From: CALFMR01 sp035550595
GTDB taxonomy: Bacteria > Acidobacteriota > Vicinamibacteria > Vicinamibacterales > SCN-69-37
NCBI GenBank assembly: GCA_035550595.1
Contig: DASZOV010000090.1
Location: forward strand, 1 to 6,791
Direction of reading: 5' to 3'
DNA length: 6,791 bases
Below are positions 6,679 to 6,791 of the stretch, in pieces; within the stretch, counting starts at the first letter, position 1, and every line of letters begins with the position of its first letter. A model generated the notes under the pieces. It was not told the DNA's origin, did no database searches, and was given only the letters and a program-made list of their open reading frames with translations. The translations under genes were made by a program, and so were the position numbers.

Positions 6679-6791
6679 ATGAAATACCGCTACACCCGAT
6701 TCGTCGCGGATCTCCTGGACGACGTCGACTTCGAGTCGCTCGTCTCCCAGTTGTCCGATCTGCTGCTCTCGAGCGGATTCAACAATCCGTG
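6679..6791 (+). CDS. Probable VWA-domain partner protein, N-terminal fragment (cut by window edge)
   Basis: Only the first 37 codons are present (MKYRYTRFVADLLDD... to ...SSGFNNP). The ATG lies one base after the TGA of the AAA+ gene. A purine-rich run (GGGAAGGGCAAGAAGAAG) inside the end of that gene may serve as ribosome site, so the two are very likely co-transcribed and translationally coupled. The segment is an amphipathic acidic helix pair without signal peptide. Its opening resembles N-termini of VWA-domain proteins encoded after ChlI/MoxR-like ATPases, and position supports that reading. The VWA metal-binding (MIDAS) motif would lie beyond the edge and cannot be confirmed. Confidence 0.6.
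   Translation, partial: MKYRYTRFVADLLDDVDFESLVSQLSDLLLSSGFNNP

Noticed and set aside
5082..6680. A 532-codon open frame on the minus strand opposite the AAA+ gene
   Set aside because: It mirrors the AAA+ gene almost exactly, has a repetitive Arg/Asp/Val/Ala composition with no motif, and would run through the adjacent promoter region. It is a composition shadow.
1..6791. CRISPR arrays, tRNA or rRNA genes, insertion sequences, phage or defence genes
   Set aside because: No regularly spaced repeats, cloverleaf-like segments, terminal inverted repeats, transposase motifs or recognisable defence proteins were found. Almost every base is accounted for by the five genes.

Overview
The window is a GC-rich (roughly two-thirds G+C by eye), densely coding stretch of bacterial chromosome. 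It has five protein-coding genes, two of them cut by the window edges. No RNA genes, insertion sequences, CRISPR arrays or phage genes were seen. Every gene has the strong G/C third-position bias of such genomes, and this opens long meaningless frames on the opposite strands. Gene content (homodimeric-type pyruvate dehydrogenase E1, a short M49 metallopeptidase, and a ChlI/MoxR-like AAA+ ATPase followed by what looks like its VWA partner) would fit a soil-type Acidobacteriota or a similar high-GC lineage. That placement is an inference from general familiarity and was not tested.

Layout from left to right. (1) Bases 2-2512, minus strand: aceE, the homodimeric pyruvate dehydrogenase E1 component. 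837 residues are present, and about the last 50 lie beyond the left edge. (2) Bases 2513-2616: a 104-bp divergent intergenic region with a candidate -10 box for aceE and a Shine-Dalgarno site for the gene to the right. (3) Bases 2617-4278, plus strand: a complete M49 (dipeptidyl peptidase III family) zinc peptidase carrying the five-residue HEXXH motif instead of the classical six-residue HEXXGH. (4) Bases 4259-5077, minus strand: a complete glycerophosphodiester phosphodiesterase that starts with GTG and overlaps the 3' end of the M49 gene by 20 bp, tail to tail. (5) Bases 5078-5153: a 76-bp divergent intergenic region with a TANNNT box six bases before the next start codon, suggesting a leaderless transcript. 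(6) Bases 5154-6677, plus strand: an AAA+ ATPase of the magnesium-chelatase/MoxR type. (7) Base 6679 to the right edge, plus strand: the first 37 codons of the next gene, probably a VWA-domain protein, one base after the ATPase stop.

How the genes work together: the first three genes are metabolic housekeeping functions (pyruvate to acetyl-CoA, peptide degradation, phospholipid head-group recycling). Their alternating orientations give no sign of a shared operon. The AAA+ ATPase and the gene after it form a tight two-gene unit of the kind in which an AAA+ motor and a VWA protein work together in metal insertion or protein-complex maturation. This pair is the least understood part of the window. 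Its ATPase has a Cys-X2-His...Cys-X2-Cys cluster between the Walker motifs and non-standard Walker A and B sequences.
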